DNA of 64,000 bases, from contig NZ_LDJH01000012.1 in assembly GCF_001431525.1 (NCBI RefSeq), positions 152,095-216,094 on the forward strand, given 5' to 3'. The notes under the pieces are model-generated. The model ran no database searches and was not told the origin of the DNA. It saw only the letters and a list, made by a program, of their open reading frames with translations. Below, in pieces: positions 18,524 to 28,031 of the stretch. Position 1 is the stretch's first letter, and each line of letters starts with the position of its first letter. Made by a program: the position numbers and the translations under genes. This stretch comes from Stenotrophomonas koreensis (GTDB lineage Bacteria; Pseudomonadota; Gammaproteobacteria; Xanthomonadales; Xanthomonadaceae).

Positions 18524-19708
18524 TCACACCGCCTGCGCGGCGGCATGTGCCGAAGCCCAGGCCCACTGGAAGTTGTAGCCGCCAAGCCAGCCGGTGACAT
18601 CCAGGACCTCGCCGATGAAGAACAGTCCGGGCTGCAGCCGGGACTCCATCGTTGTCGAGGAGATCTTGTTGGTATCCACGCCGCCCAGCGTGACTTCGGC
18701 GGTGCGGTAGCCCTCGGTGCCGGAGGCCGTCAGTGGAAAATCATTCAACAGCCTGGCCGCCGTTGCGAGCTGGCGCGGATCGAACTGGCGCATGGGCTTG
18801 TCACCCAGCCACAGCTCGCACAGCCGCTGGGCCAGGCGCTTGGGCAGGACCTCGGCCAGCACGGTACGCAGCTCACTGGCCCCGCGTTCGCGCCGGTTGT
18901 GCTCCAGCCAGGCCAGCGCATCGATGCCGGGCAGCAGGTCAAGGTGCAGCGGCTGTCCAGGTTGCCAGTAGTTGGAAATCTGCAGGATGGCCGGGCCGGA
19001 GACACCGCGGTGGGTGATCAGCATCTGGTTGCGGAAACTGGCCTTGCCGCAGCTGGCCTGTACCTCCAGTGCCACCCCGGACAGGCCATCAAACTGCTGC
19101 AGCGGTTTGCCCGACAGGGTCAGCGGCACCAGTCCGGCACGGGTGGGCAGCACGGCATGCCCGAACTGGCGGGCAACCTGGTAGCCAAAGCCGGTGGCGC
19201 CCATGGTCGGCACCGACAGCCCGCCGGTGGCCACCACCAGCGAGCGGGCGGTAAACACACCGCCACTGGTGCGCAGTTGCCAGCCGTCGGCAATGGTCTC
19301 GATGGCCTCGACGGTGGTGTCGGTGCGCACCTGCACGCCGGCAGCGGCGCATTCGTCCATCAACAGGCGCACGATCGCCTTGGACGAGCTGTCACAGAAC
19401 AGCTGCCCCAGTTCCTTCTCGTGGAAGGCAATCTTGTGCTTGTTGACCAAGGCGATGAAGTCGGACGGGGTGTAGCGCGCCAGTGCCGACTTGCAGAAGT
19501 GCGGGTTGGCCGACAGGTAATTGGCCGGGCTGGTGCCGGTATTGGTGAAGTTGCAGCGGCCGCCACCGGACATCAGGATCTTCTTGCCGACCTTGTTGGC
19601 ATGGTCGATCACCTGTACCCGGCGACCACGCTGGCCGGCGCTGAAGGCGGCAAACAGGCCCGCGGCGCCGGCGCCGATGACCAGCACATCACAATCAATC
19701 ACTGCCAC
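18524..19708 (-). CDS. BaiN/YhiN-family FAD-dependent flavoprotein
   Basis: This 394-residue protein has an N-terminal FAD-binding Rossmann motif (VLVIGAGAAGLFAAF) and the family signature KKILMSGGGRCNFTN, plus the C-terminal AEVTLGGVDTNKISSTTMES and GYNFQWAWASAHAA blocks. The physiological reaction of these HI0933-like flavoproteins is unclear. The frame extends to a TTG at 19741, but GTG 19708, one base after the stop of the upstream yaeQ-type gene, gives the normal N-terminus and implies coupled translation. Confidence 0.88.
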   Translation of the reverse strand: MAVIDCDVLVIGAGAAGLFAAFSAGQRGRRVQVIDHANKVGKKILMSGGGRCNFTNTGTSPANYLSANPHFCKSALARYTPSDFIALVNKHKIAFHEKELGQLFCDSSSKAIVRLLMDECAAAGVQVRTDTTVEAIETIADGWQLRTSGGVFTARSLVVATGGLSVPTMGATGFGYQVARQFGHAVLPTRAGLVPLTLSGKPLQQFDGLSGVALEVQASCGKASFRNQMLITHRGVSGPAILQISNYWQPGQPLHLDLLPGIDALAWLEHNRRERGASELRTVLAEVLPKRLAQRLCELWLGDKPMRQFDPRQLATAARLLNDFPLTASGTEGYRTAEVTLGGVDTNKISSTTMESRLQPGLFFIGEVLDVTGWLGGYNFQWAWASAHAAAQAV

Positions 19709-19709
19709 C

Positions 19710-20264
19710 TCAGGCCTCGCGCTTGCGCCACAGCGGGACAATGGTCAGCGGGTCAAAATGGGCGTCGCCACCGATCAGCTGCATCTCGCCATCCTGGATC
19801 AGCACATCAAAACGCATGCTGCGCGCAATCCGCTGGCCCAGGGCCGCCACCGTGGCGGCATCAAAGCCGATCACGGTCAGATTGTCATGCCGCATCAGGG
19901 CGCTGCGGTTCTTCTCCCACCAGACCTCGGCACTCTGATCGCCGTAGTTGACCACCACCACGTGGGCGGCGCGGTTGCAGGCCTTGCGGATGCGCGCCGG
20001 GTCTGGCTGCCCCAGGTCCAGCCAGGTCTCGATCTGGCCGCTGTAATCGTGTTTCCACAGATCCGGTTCGTCTTCGTTGCTCAATCCGGCACCGGCAAGC
20101 AGCCGTTCATCGGCCAGCAGTGCAAAGGCGGCAATCCGTACCATCAGCCGTTCATCCGTCTCGGAAGGGTGCTGGGCATAGGTCAGGTGATGTTCGGCGT
20201 AGTAGCCGCGGTCGATGTCGCTGATATTCAGCGCAACCTTGCGCACTGTGGCGGTCAGGGCCAT
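19710..20264 (-). CDS. YaeQ family protein
   Basis: This 184-residue protein has YaeQ hallmarks: ATVRKVALNISDIDRGYY, the HPSETDERLMVRI segment, DEPDLWKHDYSGQIETWLDLGQPD, and the nuclease-like core with VVVVNYG and VWWEK. YaeQ has a PD-(D/E)XK-like fold, and its biological role is poorly defined. It is immediately upstream of, and probably co-transcribed with, the BaiN-type flavoprotein gene. Confidence 0.9.
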   Translation of the reverse strand: MALTATVRKVALNISDIDRGYYAEHHLTYAQHPSETDERLMVRIAAFALLADERLLAGAGLSNEDEPDLWKHDYSGQIETWLDLGQPDPARIRKACNRAAHVVVVNYGDQSAEVWWEKNRSALMRHDNLTVIGFDAATVAALGQRIARSMRFDVLIQDGEMQLIGGDAHFDPLTIVPLWRKREA

Positions 20265-20554
20265 GAGTTTGGGTCCGAAGGGCAGGCGTCATTGTAGCGG
20301 TCGCGCAGCGTCAACCGTGGCCTGGCGCCCGCTTTGGATGAAAGCAGGCAAAATATTCTCAGCGGGTTATCGCTTTTTCGATAAAAGCCGCGTATGGTAC
20401 TCGTACTGTGTTTGTCAGGGTCACCGTAAATCGTGGCCTGGTGTCGCACCGCTTAACGCGGCTGAACATCGATCCGCTTTGCTAACCTGCAACTCAGTCT
20501 CGGCCATTTGTCGATGGCTGCGATTTTTTTTCATCAAGTTTCAGGAGTTTGCAA

Positions 20555-20764
20555 ATGTCTGATCGTCAGACCGGCACCGTTAAGTGGTTCAACGACGCTA
20601 AGGGCTTTGGTTTCATCACCCCGGAAAGCGGCCCGGACCTGTTCGTGCACTTCCGCGCCATCATGGGCAACGGCTTCAAGTCGCTGCAGGAAGGCCAGAA
20701 GGTTTCCTTCGTCGCCGTCCAGGGCCAGAAGGGCATGCAGGCTGACCAGGTTCAGCCGCTGTAA
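20555..20764 (+). CDS. Cold-shock protein (CspA family)
   Basis: This 69-residue single cold-shock domain protein binds single-stranded nucleic acid. The RNP1 motif KGFGFI and RNP2 motif LFVHF are intact within [21 protein letters not shown] 20555 follows an AGGAG ribosome-binding site. The 290-bp region upstream contains no gene and is AT-richer than its surroundings, as expected for a csp promoter and long leader. A second very similar copy lies at 49227. Confidence 0.95.
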   Translation: MSDRQTGTVKWFNDAKGFGFITPESGPDLFVHFRAIMGNGFKSLQEGQKVSFVAVQGQKGMQADQVQPL

Positions 20765-20789
20765 TTTTACAGTGCACCTGTGATGCCTT

Positions 20790-20819
20790 GAACGCCGGCG
20801 CTTGCGCCGGCGTTCTTTT
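20790..20819 (+). terminator. Terminator after the first cold-shock gene
   Basis: A perfect 12-bp stem GAACGCCGGCGC / GCGCCGGCGTTC with a TT loop, followed by TTTT. Confidence 0.92.
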
Positions 20820-20898
20820 GTTTGGCGGCCATTTCGTTACGAAACAGGCCGCACGCAATACGTAATACATAGAGCAAGCAGCCAGTACAGGGTGGCCC

Positions 20899-22458
20899 AT
20901 GCAGTGGATCGAACAGGGCCGTTTCATTGACCAGGTGAGCGGGCAAGCCGAGCGCCACAGTGGCGTGCGCCAGCTGCACCAGGCCGCCTGGGCGGCGGCC
21001 TGGCCAACGCCGGTACCGGCGGCAAGGATCATTGCCGTTGACTGGCAACTGGCTGACCGTCTCGGCCTGGACGCAGCACTGTTCAGTGACCCCGGTTTCA
21101 CCCAGGTCTTGGGAGGCAGCGCGCTGTACAGCGGCATGACCCCGTGGGCAGCCAATTATGGCGGGCACCAGTTCGGCCATTGGGCCGGGCAGCTGGGCGA
21201 TGGGCGGGCCTTGAGTCTGGGCGAGCTGCGTGATCGGCAGGGCAGGGGCTGGGAGATCCAGCTCAAAGGCGCCGGGCAGACTCCGTTCTCCCGCAGCGGC
21301 GATGGCCGTGCGGTGTTGCGCTCGTCATTGCGCGAGTACCTCGCCAGTCAGGCGATGGCCGCACTGGGCGTTCCCACAACCGATGCACTGTGCCTGTTGA
21401 CCACCGGTGCCACGGTGGTGCGCGATGTGCTGTATGACGGCAATCCGCGGCCCGAGCCGGGGGCGATTGTGTGCCGGGTGGCGCCCAGTTTCCTGCGCTT
21501 TGGCAGCCTGCAGTTGCCGGCCTGGCGTGGCGAGACTGAACTGCTGCAGGCGCTGGTGGATTTCACCGTGCAGCGTCATTACCCGCAGTTGCTCGGTGTG
21601 GCCGAGCCGGCCGCGGCGTTGTTGGCACACGTGGCGGTGGCCAGTGCCGAGCTGGTCAGCCACTGGCAGCGGGTAGGGTTTGTCCACGGCGTACTCAACA
21701 CCGACAACATGCATCTGGCCGGGTTGACCATCGATTACGGGCCGTTTGGCTGGATGGAGGTGTTCGACCCTGATTACACCCCCAATACCAGCGATACCCA
21801 CAGTCGCTACTGTTATGCCGCACAGCCGGCGATGGTGCGCTGGAACCTGGTGGCGCTGGCGCAGGCACTGGCGCCGCTGTGCCGCGACAGCCAGCACCTG
21901 GCCGATGGTCTGGCAGCTTACGACCGGCATCTGGCCCAGTGCCGGTTGCGTGATGCCGCGGCCAAGCTTGGCTTGCCCGGCGGGCCGGAGGCACTGGCGC
22001 TGCAGCGTCGCTGGGAGGGCTTGATGGCCCAGGCGCAGCTGGACATGAGTCTGGCCTACCGGGCCCTGGCGCGGGTACGTGGCGACAATGCGCTGGCCAG
22101 TACGCCCTCGCTGCTGTTTGCCAATGCCATCACCGCACCGTCGGCATTTGCGCAGGCGCAGCAGGCCTTGCTGGCGTGGCTGGCCGATTACCGTCTCGCT
22201 GTTGCCGCGCACGGACAGGAGGCGGCCGTGCGTGCGGCCGCCATGAATGCGGTCAATCCCTGGCTGACGCCGCGCAACTGGCTGCTGCACCGCGCCGCGC
22301 AGGCGGCGGCGCGCAATGACCTGCAGCCGCTGCAACGCCTGAGCCAGGCGCTGCAACAGCCGTATGTGGAAAATCCGGCAATGGCCGACCTGGTGGCCGT
22401 CTGCCCGCCCCACCTGCGCCAGCAACCGGGTTGCAGCCTGCTGTCGTGCAGTTCCTGA
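20899..22458 (+). CDS. selO: Protein adenylyltransferase SelO
   Basis: SelO is a pseudokinase-fold enzyme that transfers AMP to proteins. The 519-residue sequence shows MTPWAANYGGHQFGHWAGQLGDGRA, the nucleotide-binding WEIQLKGAGQTPFSRSGDGR block, SSLREYLAS, and the catalytic FVHGVLNTDNM and IDYGPFGWMEVFDPDY segments. The C-terminus ends CSLLSCSS, where bacterial enzymes carry a redox-active cysteine (selenocysteine in animal homologues). A role in redox homeostasis is known for the family. It starts 80 bp after the csp terminator and stands as a single gene. Confidence 0.95.
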   Translation: MQWIEQGRFIDQVSGQAERHSGVRQLHQAAWAAAWPTPVPAARIIAVDWQLADRLGLDAALFSDPGFTQVLGGSALYSGMTPWAANYGGHQFGHWAGQLGDGRALSLGELRDRQGRGWEIQLKGAGQTPFSRSGDGRAVLRSSLREYLASQAMAALGVPTTDALCLLTTGATVVRDVLYDGNPRPEPGAIVCRVAPSFLRFGSLQLPAWRGETELLQALVDFTVQRHYPQLLGVAEPAAALLAHVAVASAELVSHWQRVGFVHGVLNTDNMHLAGLTIDYGPFGWMEVFDPDYTPNTSDTHSRYCYAAQPAMVRWNLVALAQALAPLCRDSQHLADGLAAYDRHLAQCRLRDAAAKLGLPGGPEALALQRRWEGLMAQAQLDMSLAYRALARVRGDNALASTPSLLFANAITAPSAFAQAQQALLAWLADYRLAVAAHGQEAAVRAAAMNAVNPWLTPRNWLLHRAAQAAARNDLQPLQRLSQALQQPYVENPAMADLVAVCPPHLRQQPGCSLLSCSS

Positions 22459-22519
22459 GTGATCTGCGCTACATCCGCTGGGCGCTACACTGAGCGGCCG
22501 TTTTGCAACCGGCAAGCCA

Positions 22520-23056
22520 ATGAACAACCCTGATCAATCGCCCGCGTGGACGGCACAGTTGCGGGATGTGGCCGATTTTCCCAAGCCGGGCATCGTCTTC
22601 AAGGACATCAATCCGCTGCTGGCCCACCCACAGGCGCGGGCGCAGGCATTGCAGACCCTGATCGCGCCGTGGCAGCAGATTGCCCCGCAGGCCGTGCTCG
22701 GGGTGGAGGCGCGTGGTTTCATCCTGGGCAGTGCGATGGCCCTGCAGATGGACCTGCCCTTTGTCCCGGTGCGCAAGCACGGCAAGCTGCCGGGCCCAGT
22801 GGTCAGTGAGCACTACGCGCTGGAATATGGCAGTGACTGCATCCAGATGCAGGCTGACGCACTGCCTGCCGGTACCCGCGTGCTGATCGTCGATGATGTG
22901 CTTGCCACCGGTGGCACCCTGGCCGCTGCGGTGGCGCTGGCCCGACAGCTGCAGCTGGAGGTGGTGGGCGGCGCAGTGCTGATCGAGCTGGCTGCGCTGG
23001 CAGGGCGCTTGCGTTGGCCCGGCGACGTGCCGCTGCACGCCAGCCTGGTGGTGTGA
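22520..23056 (+). CDS. apt: Adenine phosphoribosyltransferase
   Basis: Apt salvages adenine to AMP using PRPP. The 178-residue product contains the N-terminal [20 protein letters not shown] block, [14 protein letters not shown], the KLPGP loop and the PRPP-binding motif [13 protein letters not shown]. These and the length are typical of bacterial Apt. ATG 22520 lies 62 bp after selO; the thioesterase gene begins 52 bp downstream. Confidence 0.96.
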   Translation: MNNPDQSPAWTAQLRDVADFPKPGIVFKDINPLLAHPQARAQALQTLIAPWQQIAPQAVLGVEARGFILGSAMALQMDLPFVPVRKHGKLPGPVVSEHYALEYGSDCIQMQADALPAGTRVLIVDDVLATGGTLAAAVALARQLQLEVVGGAVLIELAALAGRLRWPGDVPLHASLVV

Positions 23057-23107
23057 TCGCCCGGGGATTGGGTAGTCTGGCGACCTTGTCTTGCTGCGGA
23101 GGCCGCG

Positions 23108-23890
23108 ATGGCCGGTTTGCGCCAACTGCTGGCCGGGTTCGATCCGGATGCCGGCCTGTCCCTTCCTGATGATTGGTGCCAGGGGCGCACCGCCTACGGT
23201 GGCCTGACGGCGGCCACGGCCCTGCTGGCAGCGCTGCGCGTGCTGCCGGCAGGGCAGGGCACACTGCGTTCTGCCCAGCTGGCCTTTGTCGGGCCTGCGG
23301 ATGGCCGGCTGCGTTACAGCGCCAGCACATTGCGCAGCGGCAAGTCGGTGTCCAGCATCGGTGTGGACGTGGCAGGCGACAGCGGCATGGCGGCACGCGC
23401 CCTGTTCGTATTCGGCCAGGAGCGTTCCAGCACGATAGCCCACGATTTTTCACCGCCGCCCCCGGCAAGCAGTCACGACCGTTATCCGATGGTGGATCTG
23501 GCGGCCATGCCATTTGCCCCGGCTTTCATCCGGCATTTCCAACTGCGGCCAGCGGCCGGAGCGATGCCCCTGTCCGGCGCCGACACGCCGGAAATGGTGA
23601 TGTGGCTGGCACATGCCGACGCCGCCGGGGTGGATCCGGCCGTTGCCCTGCTGGCCGTTGCCGATGCCTTGCCGCCAGCAGCCTTCACCGCTTACACCCG
23701 GCCGGCACCGATCAGTACCATCACCTGGTCGCTGGACCTGCTCGGGCCGCTGCAACCGACCCAGTGGTACCTGTTGCGGTCGGCCAGTGTCCACGCGGCA
23801 GACGGCTATTCGGTGCAGAGCATGCAGGTCTGGGACGAATGCGGCCGCCTGCTGTTGCGCGGGCGCCAATGCGTGGCGGTATTTGCCTGA
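23108..23890 (+). CDS. TesB-like double-hotdog thioesterase family protein
   Basis: This 260-residue protein reads as a double-hotdog acyl-CoA thioesterase. The N-terminal half carries WCQGRTAYGGLTAATAL and VGPADGRLRYSAS, and the C-terminal half carries SLDLLGPLQPTQWYLLRS and DGYSVQSMQVWDECGRLLLRGRQ. It probably hydrolyses acyl-CoA esters in the cytoplasm; the chain length is unknown. Its stop overlaps the start of the next, membrane protein gene. Confidence 0.8.
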   Translation: MAGLRQLLAGFDPDAGLSLPDDWCQGRTAYGGLTAATALLAALRVLPAGQGTLRSAQLAFVGPADGRLRYSASTLRSGKSVSSIGVDVAGDSGMAARALFVFGQERSSTIAHDFSPPPPASSHDRYPMVDLAAMPFAPAFIRHFQLRPAAGAMPLSGADTPEMVMWLAHADAAGVDPAVALLAVADALPPAAFTAYTRPAPISTITWSLDLLGPLQPTQWYLLRSASVHAADGYSVQSMQVWDECGRLLLRGRQCVAVFA

Positions 23891-24225
23891 TGGCCGTTCC
23901 CGTGTCTGCTTCATCGCGCTGGCTGCGCCGCAGCGGTCACTTGCTGCTGTTGTGCTCACTACTGGGCTGGAGTGCCTGGTGGGCCATCTGCAATGTCTAC
24001 GAATTTGCCCCGGACCTCCCCACCTGGCCGCTGCTGGCGGCCTGGGGCGCAGCGGTTGTGCTGCCCATGCGCCGATCCCGTCGCGCGATCGTGCCGCTGC
24101 TGTTGGCCGGCATCAACGGCTTGTGCGTGTTGTTGCAGCATCGTGCCGGGGCCGATGGCGTTGGCCTGGCCCAGCTGCCGCTGGTGGCATTGATGATCGC
24201 CGTGCTGTGCTGGCATCGCCGTTGA
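23890..24225 (+). CDS. Small inner-membrane protein, unknown function
   Basis: This 111-residue protein has about four hydrophobic segments: HLLLLCSLLGWSAWWAI, TWPLLAAWGAAVVL, AIVPLLLAGINGLCVLL and LPLVALMIAVLCW. Basic residues sit between them and at both ends. ATG 23890 overlaps the thioesterase stop (TGATG), which is the main reason to accept it as a gene. I do not recognise the family. Confidence 0.65.
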   Translation: MAVPVSASSRWLRRSGHLLLLCSLLGWSAWWAICNVYEFAPDLPTWPLLAAWGAAVVLPMRRSRRAIVPLLLAGINGLCVLLQHRAGADGVGLAQLPLVALMIAVLCWHRR

Positions 24226-24249
24226 GGCACGCCGTGGCTGAACCCAAAA

Positions 24250-24280
24250 GCAGATGGCCGGCACCGGGCCGGCCGTCTGC
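24250..24280 (-). terminator. Terminator of dbpA
   Basis: A 13-bp stem GCAGATGGCCGGC / GCCGGCCGTCTGC (one G-T pair) with a 5-nt loop. In the minus direction it is followed by TTTTGGG. It lies just past the dbpA stop. Confidence 0.7.
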
Positions 24281-24304
24281 AGCGTCAGCGTCTGCCGGGT
24301 GCGA

Positions 24305-25681
24305 TCAGAGCTTGCGCACGCGAAAGCGCTTGCCCTTGATCTTGCCGGCTTCCAGCTTGGCCAGTGCGCGGCCGACCTGCTCGCGGGCAATGGCCACATA
24401 GGAGCGGGTGGGCTGGATCACGATCTTGCCGATCGCCTTGCCCGACAGCCCGGCCTCGCCGGTGAGCGCACCGAGGATGTCGCCAGCGCGCAGCTTGTCG
24501 GTCTTGCCGCCATCGATGCGCAGGGTAACCATCGCCGCCTGTGGCAGCTGCGCCGGGCGGGCGGTGGCGAGCGGGGTTTTCTGCCAGTTCAGTGGTTCAC
24601 CAGCCAGCACTTCCAGAGCCTGCGCACGCGGCTTCTCGCGCGCAGCCACCAGCGAGATGGCCAGCCCGGTGGCGCCGGCGCGGCCGGTACGGCCAATCCG
24701 GTGGCGGTAGCTCTCGGTATCGGTGGGCAGCTCGTAGTTGATCACGGCCGCCAGTTCCTCCACATCCAGGCCGCGGGCGGCCACGTCGCTGGCCACAAGT
24801 ACATTGCAGCTGCGGTTGCTCAGGCGCACCAGCACCTCCTCTCGGTCGCGCTGCTCCAGCTCGCCGTGCAGGGCCAGCGCGGAGAAACCGAATTCCTGCA
24901 GCGAACGGGCCACTTCATCCACGTCCTTGCGGGTGTTGCAGAACACCACCGCCGATTCGGGCGTGTACTTGAGCAGCAGCCCGGCCAGCGCTTTCTGCTT
25001 CACCGCCGGCTCGGCTTCGCAGAACAGTTCGGTGATTGCCGGGGCGTGTTCGTTGCCATCGACGGTGACTTCCACCGGATCATTGAACAGCTCACGGGCC
25101 AGTTCGCGGATTTCTTCCGGGAAGGTGGCCGAGAACAGCAGGCTCTGGCGCTGGGCGTGGGTGCGCCCGGCCAGCTCGGCAATCGGCTCGGCAAAGCCCA
25201 TGTCCAGCATGCGGTCGGCCTCGTCCAGCACGAAGGTGCGCACCTGGCCCAGGTTCAGGAAACGCTTGCGGGCGAGCTCCTGCACCCGGCCGGGGGTGCC
25301 GACGACCACGACCGGATCATGCGCCTGCAACGAAGCGATCTGTGGGTCCAGGGCAATGCCGCCGGTGAGCACGCTGAGCTTGAGGTTGGCGATGCCGGTG
25401 GCCAGCTTGCGCAGCTGGGCGCCGACCTGGTCGGCCAGCTCGCGGGTCGGGCACAGCACCAGCGCCTGGGTGCGCGACACACTCGGATCCAGCTTGTTGA
25501 GCAGGCCCAGGCCAAAGGCGGCGGTCTTGCCACTGCCGGTCGGTGCCTGGGCGATCAGGTCGCGGCCGGCAAGGATCACCGGCAGGGCATCGGCCTGCAC
25601 CGGGGTCATGGAGGTATAACCCAGGGCATCAAGGCCGGGGCGCAGCGCTGCATTCAGCGGAAGGGAGGAAAAGTCGCTCAT
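24305..25681 (-). CDS. dbpA: ATP-dependent RNA helicase DbpA
   Basis: This 458-residue DEAD-box helicase remodels 23S rRNA during 50S assembly. Motifs run in order: Q motif (GYTSMTPVQ), Walker A APTGSGKTAA, PTRELADQV, VLDEADRMLDMG, FSATFPEE, the RGLDVEELAAVINYELP segment and HRIGRTGRAG. The C-terminal domain from about residue 385 (GDILGALTGEAGL... to KGKRFRVRKL) is the DbpA-type RNA-binding domain that sets hairpin 92 specificity. The ATG at 25681 is preferred over an upstream one at 25801, since the extra 40 residues are not part of the family. Confidence 0.94.
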   Translation of the reverse strand: MSDFSSLPLNAALRPGLDALGYTSMTPVQADALPVILAGRDLIAQAPTGSGKTAAFGLGLLNKLDPSVSRTQALVLCPTRELADQVGAQLRKLATGIANLKLSVLTGGIALDPQIASLQAHDPVVVVGTPGRVQELARKRFLNLGQVRTFVLDEADRMLDMGFAEPIAELAGRTHAQRQSLLFSATFPEEIRELARELFNDPVEVTVDGNEHAPAITELFCEAEPAVKQKALAGLLLKYTPESAVVFCNTRKDVDEVARSLQEFGFSALALHGELEQRDREEVLVRLSNRSCNVLVASDVAARGLDVEELAAVINYELPTDTESYRHRIGRTGRAGATGLAISLVAAREKPRAQALEVLAGEPLNWQKTPLATARPAQLPQAAMVTLRIDGGKTDKLRAGDILGALTGEAGLSGKAIGKIVIQPTRSYVAIAREQVGRALAKLEAGKIKGKRFRVRKL

Positions 25682-26060
25682 GGCCCATTTTCGCAGATGA
25701 CGCGCCGTCGTGCCTGATCCCACGCTGGTCACTGTCATGGCCAGAGCGAGCCCGGCCCTCACTGCCGAAGCGCCACGGATCGCGTGGCTGGCAGCGATCA
25801 ACAGCGCCGGCGCTTCGTACGTACCCCCAGCTGTCGCCGCTCAGTAGCAATGCCGCGCAGGCCGCCCGGGCAGTGGCACAGCTGCAGCAGGTGCGCCCCC
25901 CCGGGCCAGCACCCCGGCCATCGTGGCTGCCGGTGTTGAGCGCCCTCGGGCGGCTTGAGCATCCGCAGTGGCAACGTCCGCCGGCCTTTGCACGTCTGTT
26001 GAGCATGGCGGTGATCCCACATCGGCGCCCATCGTACCGCCCAACCCGTACAATGGCGGC
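25682..26060. other. 380-bp intergenic stretch between dbpA and uup, possible gene remnant
   Basis: No complete gene is visible. On the plus strand, frames from about 25738 to 25845 and then 25820 to 26000 give protein-like but interrupted text (MARASPALTAEAPRIAW then a stop; QAARAVAQLQQVRPPGP in another frame). This could be a decayed reading frame. TACAAT at 26049-26054, 6 bp before the uup ATG, could be a -10 element, but a -35 element is not evident. Confidence 0.3.
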
Positions 26061-27956
26061 ATGCCTTTGATCACTCTGCAAAACGTCGACTACAGCGTCG
26101 GCGGCCCACTGTTGCTGGAAAAAGCCGAACTGTCGATCGAACCGGGCGAGCGCATCGCCCTGATCGGCCGCAACGGCGCCGGCAAATCCACCCTGATGAA
26201 ATTGATGGCCGGCGAACTGAAGCCGGACGATGGCGAGATCCGCGTCCAGCAGGGCGTGCGCATCACCCGGCTGGAACAGGAGGTGCCGCATGGCGCGGCC
26301 GGCAGCGTGTTTGACGTGGTTGCCGATGGCCTGGGCGAGCTCGGCCATTGGCTGGCCGAATTCCACCGCCTGACCCATGCCGAGGATTACGACGGCGATG
26401 CGGTCGCTGCGGTGCAGACCCGGATTGAAGAGGTCGATGGCTGGGGCCTGGACCAGCGCGTGGCCGAGACCCTGACCAAACTGGAACTGGATGGCGAGCT
26501 GGAATTTGCCCGCCTGTCCGGCGGCATGAAGCGCCGCGTGCTGCTGGCCCGTGCGCTGGTCGCTGCCCCGGACGTGCTGCTGCTGGACGAGCCGACCAAC
26601 CACCTGGACATCGAGGCGATCGACTGGCTGGAAGCCTTCCTCAAGGGCTGGGCCGGCTGCGTGGTCTTTGTCACCCATGACCGCCGCTTCCTGCGTGCGC
26701 TGGCCACCCGCATCGTCGAGATCGACCGCGGCCAGGTCACCAGCTGGCCGGGCGACTGGGCCAACTACGAGCGCCGCCGCGAGGAGCGCCTGCATGCCCA
26801 GGCCCAGGAAAGTGCCAGGTTCGACAAGCTGCTGGCACAGGAGGAGGTCTGGATCCGCCAGGGCATCAAGGCCCGGCGTACCCGTGATGAGGGCCGTGTG
26901 CGCCGCCTGAAGGCGCTGCGCAACGAGCGCAGCGCCCGCCGCGAACTGGGCGGCAACGTGCGCATGGAAGCGGCCGTGGGTGAGAACTCCGGCAAGAAGG
27001 TGATCGAGCTGAAGGATGTCAGCTTTGCCTTCGGTGAGCGCAGCATGGTCAAGGACTTCTCCACCCTGGTCATGCGCGGTGACCGCATCGGCCTGATCGG
27101 GCCCAACGGCAGTGGCAAGACCACCCTGCTCAAGCTGATGCTCGGCGAGCTGGCCCCGGACAGCGGCGAGGTCAAGCTTGGCACCAACCTGCAGATTGCC
27201 TATTTCGACCAGTACCGTGCGACCCTGCGCGAGGACTGGAGCGCGATCGAGAACGTGGCCGAGGGCCAGGATTTCCTCGAGTTCAACGGCAAGCGCAAGC
27301 ACGTGCATGCCTACCTGCAGGACTTCCTGTTCACCCCCGAGCGGGCACGCGCGCCGATCACCCGGCTGTCCGGTGGCGAGCGCAACCGCCTGCTGCTGGC
27401 CAAGCTGTTCGCCCAGCCGTCCAACCTGCTGGTGATGGACGAACCGACCAACGACCTGGACGTGGAAACCCTGGAGCTGCTGGAAGAGCTGCTCGGCGAC
27501 TACCCGGGCACCCTGCTGCTGGTCAGCCATGACCGTGACTTCATCGACAACGTCGTGACCTCGACCATGGTGATGGAAGGCGACGGGAAGATCGGCGAGT
27601 ACGTGGGCGGCTACAGCGACTGGGTTCGCGACCGCGACCGTGTTGCCGCCGCAGCCATGGCCGCGGCCCGGCCGGTGGAAACCAGGCCGGCGGCTGCCGT
27701 TGCCGCCGCCTCGGCAGCAGCCGAGCCGGCAGTGGCAAAGAAGAAGCTCAGCTACAAGGATGCACGCGAGCTGGAGCAGCTGCCGGGCCTGATCGAGCAG
27801 CTGGAACTGGACGTGGAAGGGCTGACTGCGGCAATGAACGACCCGGCCTTCTATACCCGTTCCAGCGCCGAGGTCACTGCCCACACCCAGAAGCTGTCGG
27901 CGGTGCAGGCAAAACTCGATGCCGCCTACGCCCGCTGGGAAGAGCTGGACGGCTGA
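26061..27956 (+). CDS. uup: ABC-F type ATPase Uup
   Basis: This 631-residue soluble protein has two ABC domains and no membrane segments. Walker A motifs are GRNGAGKST and GPNGSGKTT, signatures are LSGGMKRR and LSGGERNR, and Walker B motifs are LLLDEPTNHLDIEA and LVMDEPTNDLDVET. The linker region rich in Arg, Glu and Lys (about 240-300) and the C-terminal coiled-coil (AVAKKKLSYKDARELEQLPGL onward) identify Uup among ABC-F proteins. Family roles involve ribosomes and suppression of transposon excision. ATG 26061 starts MPLITLQNVDYSVGG. Confidence 0.93.
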   Translation: MPLITLQNVDYSVGGPLLLEKAELSIEPGERIALIGRNGAGKSTLMKLMAGELKPDDGEIRVQQGVRITRLEQEVPHGAAGSVFDVVADGLGELGHWLAEFHRLTHAEDYDGDAVAAVQTRIEEVDGWGLDQRVAETLTKLELDGELEFARLSGGMKRRVLLARALVAAPDVLLLDEPTNHLDIEAIDWLEAFLKGWAGCVVFVTHDRRFLRALATRIVEIDRGQVTSWPGDWANYERRREERLHAQAQESARFDKLLAQEEVWIRQGIKARRTRDEGRVRRLKALRNERSARRELGGNVRMEAAVGENSGKKVIELKDVSFAFGERSMVKDFSTLVMRGDRIGLIGPNGSGKTTLLKLMLGELAPDSGEVKLGTNLQIAYFDQYRATLREDWSAIENVAEGQDFLEFNGKRKHVHAYLQDFLFTPERARAPITRLSGGERNRLLLAKLFAQPSNLLVMDEPTNDLDVETLELLEELLGDYPGTLLLVSHDRDFIDNVVTSTMVMEGDGKIGEYVGGYSDWVRDRDRVAAAAMAAARPVETRPAAAVAAASAAAEPAVAKKKLSYKDARELEQLPGLIEQLELDVEGLTAAMNDPAFYTRSSAEVTAHTQKLSAVQAKLDAAYARWEELDG

Positions 27957-28031
27957 GAGAGCCTGCCCGGCGCTTGTCGCCGGCGGGCACTGCCCGCATG
28001 CTGCCCCTTGACCAAGACCGGGAGAGGGGCA

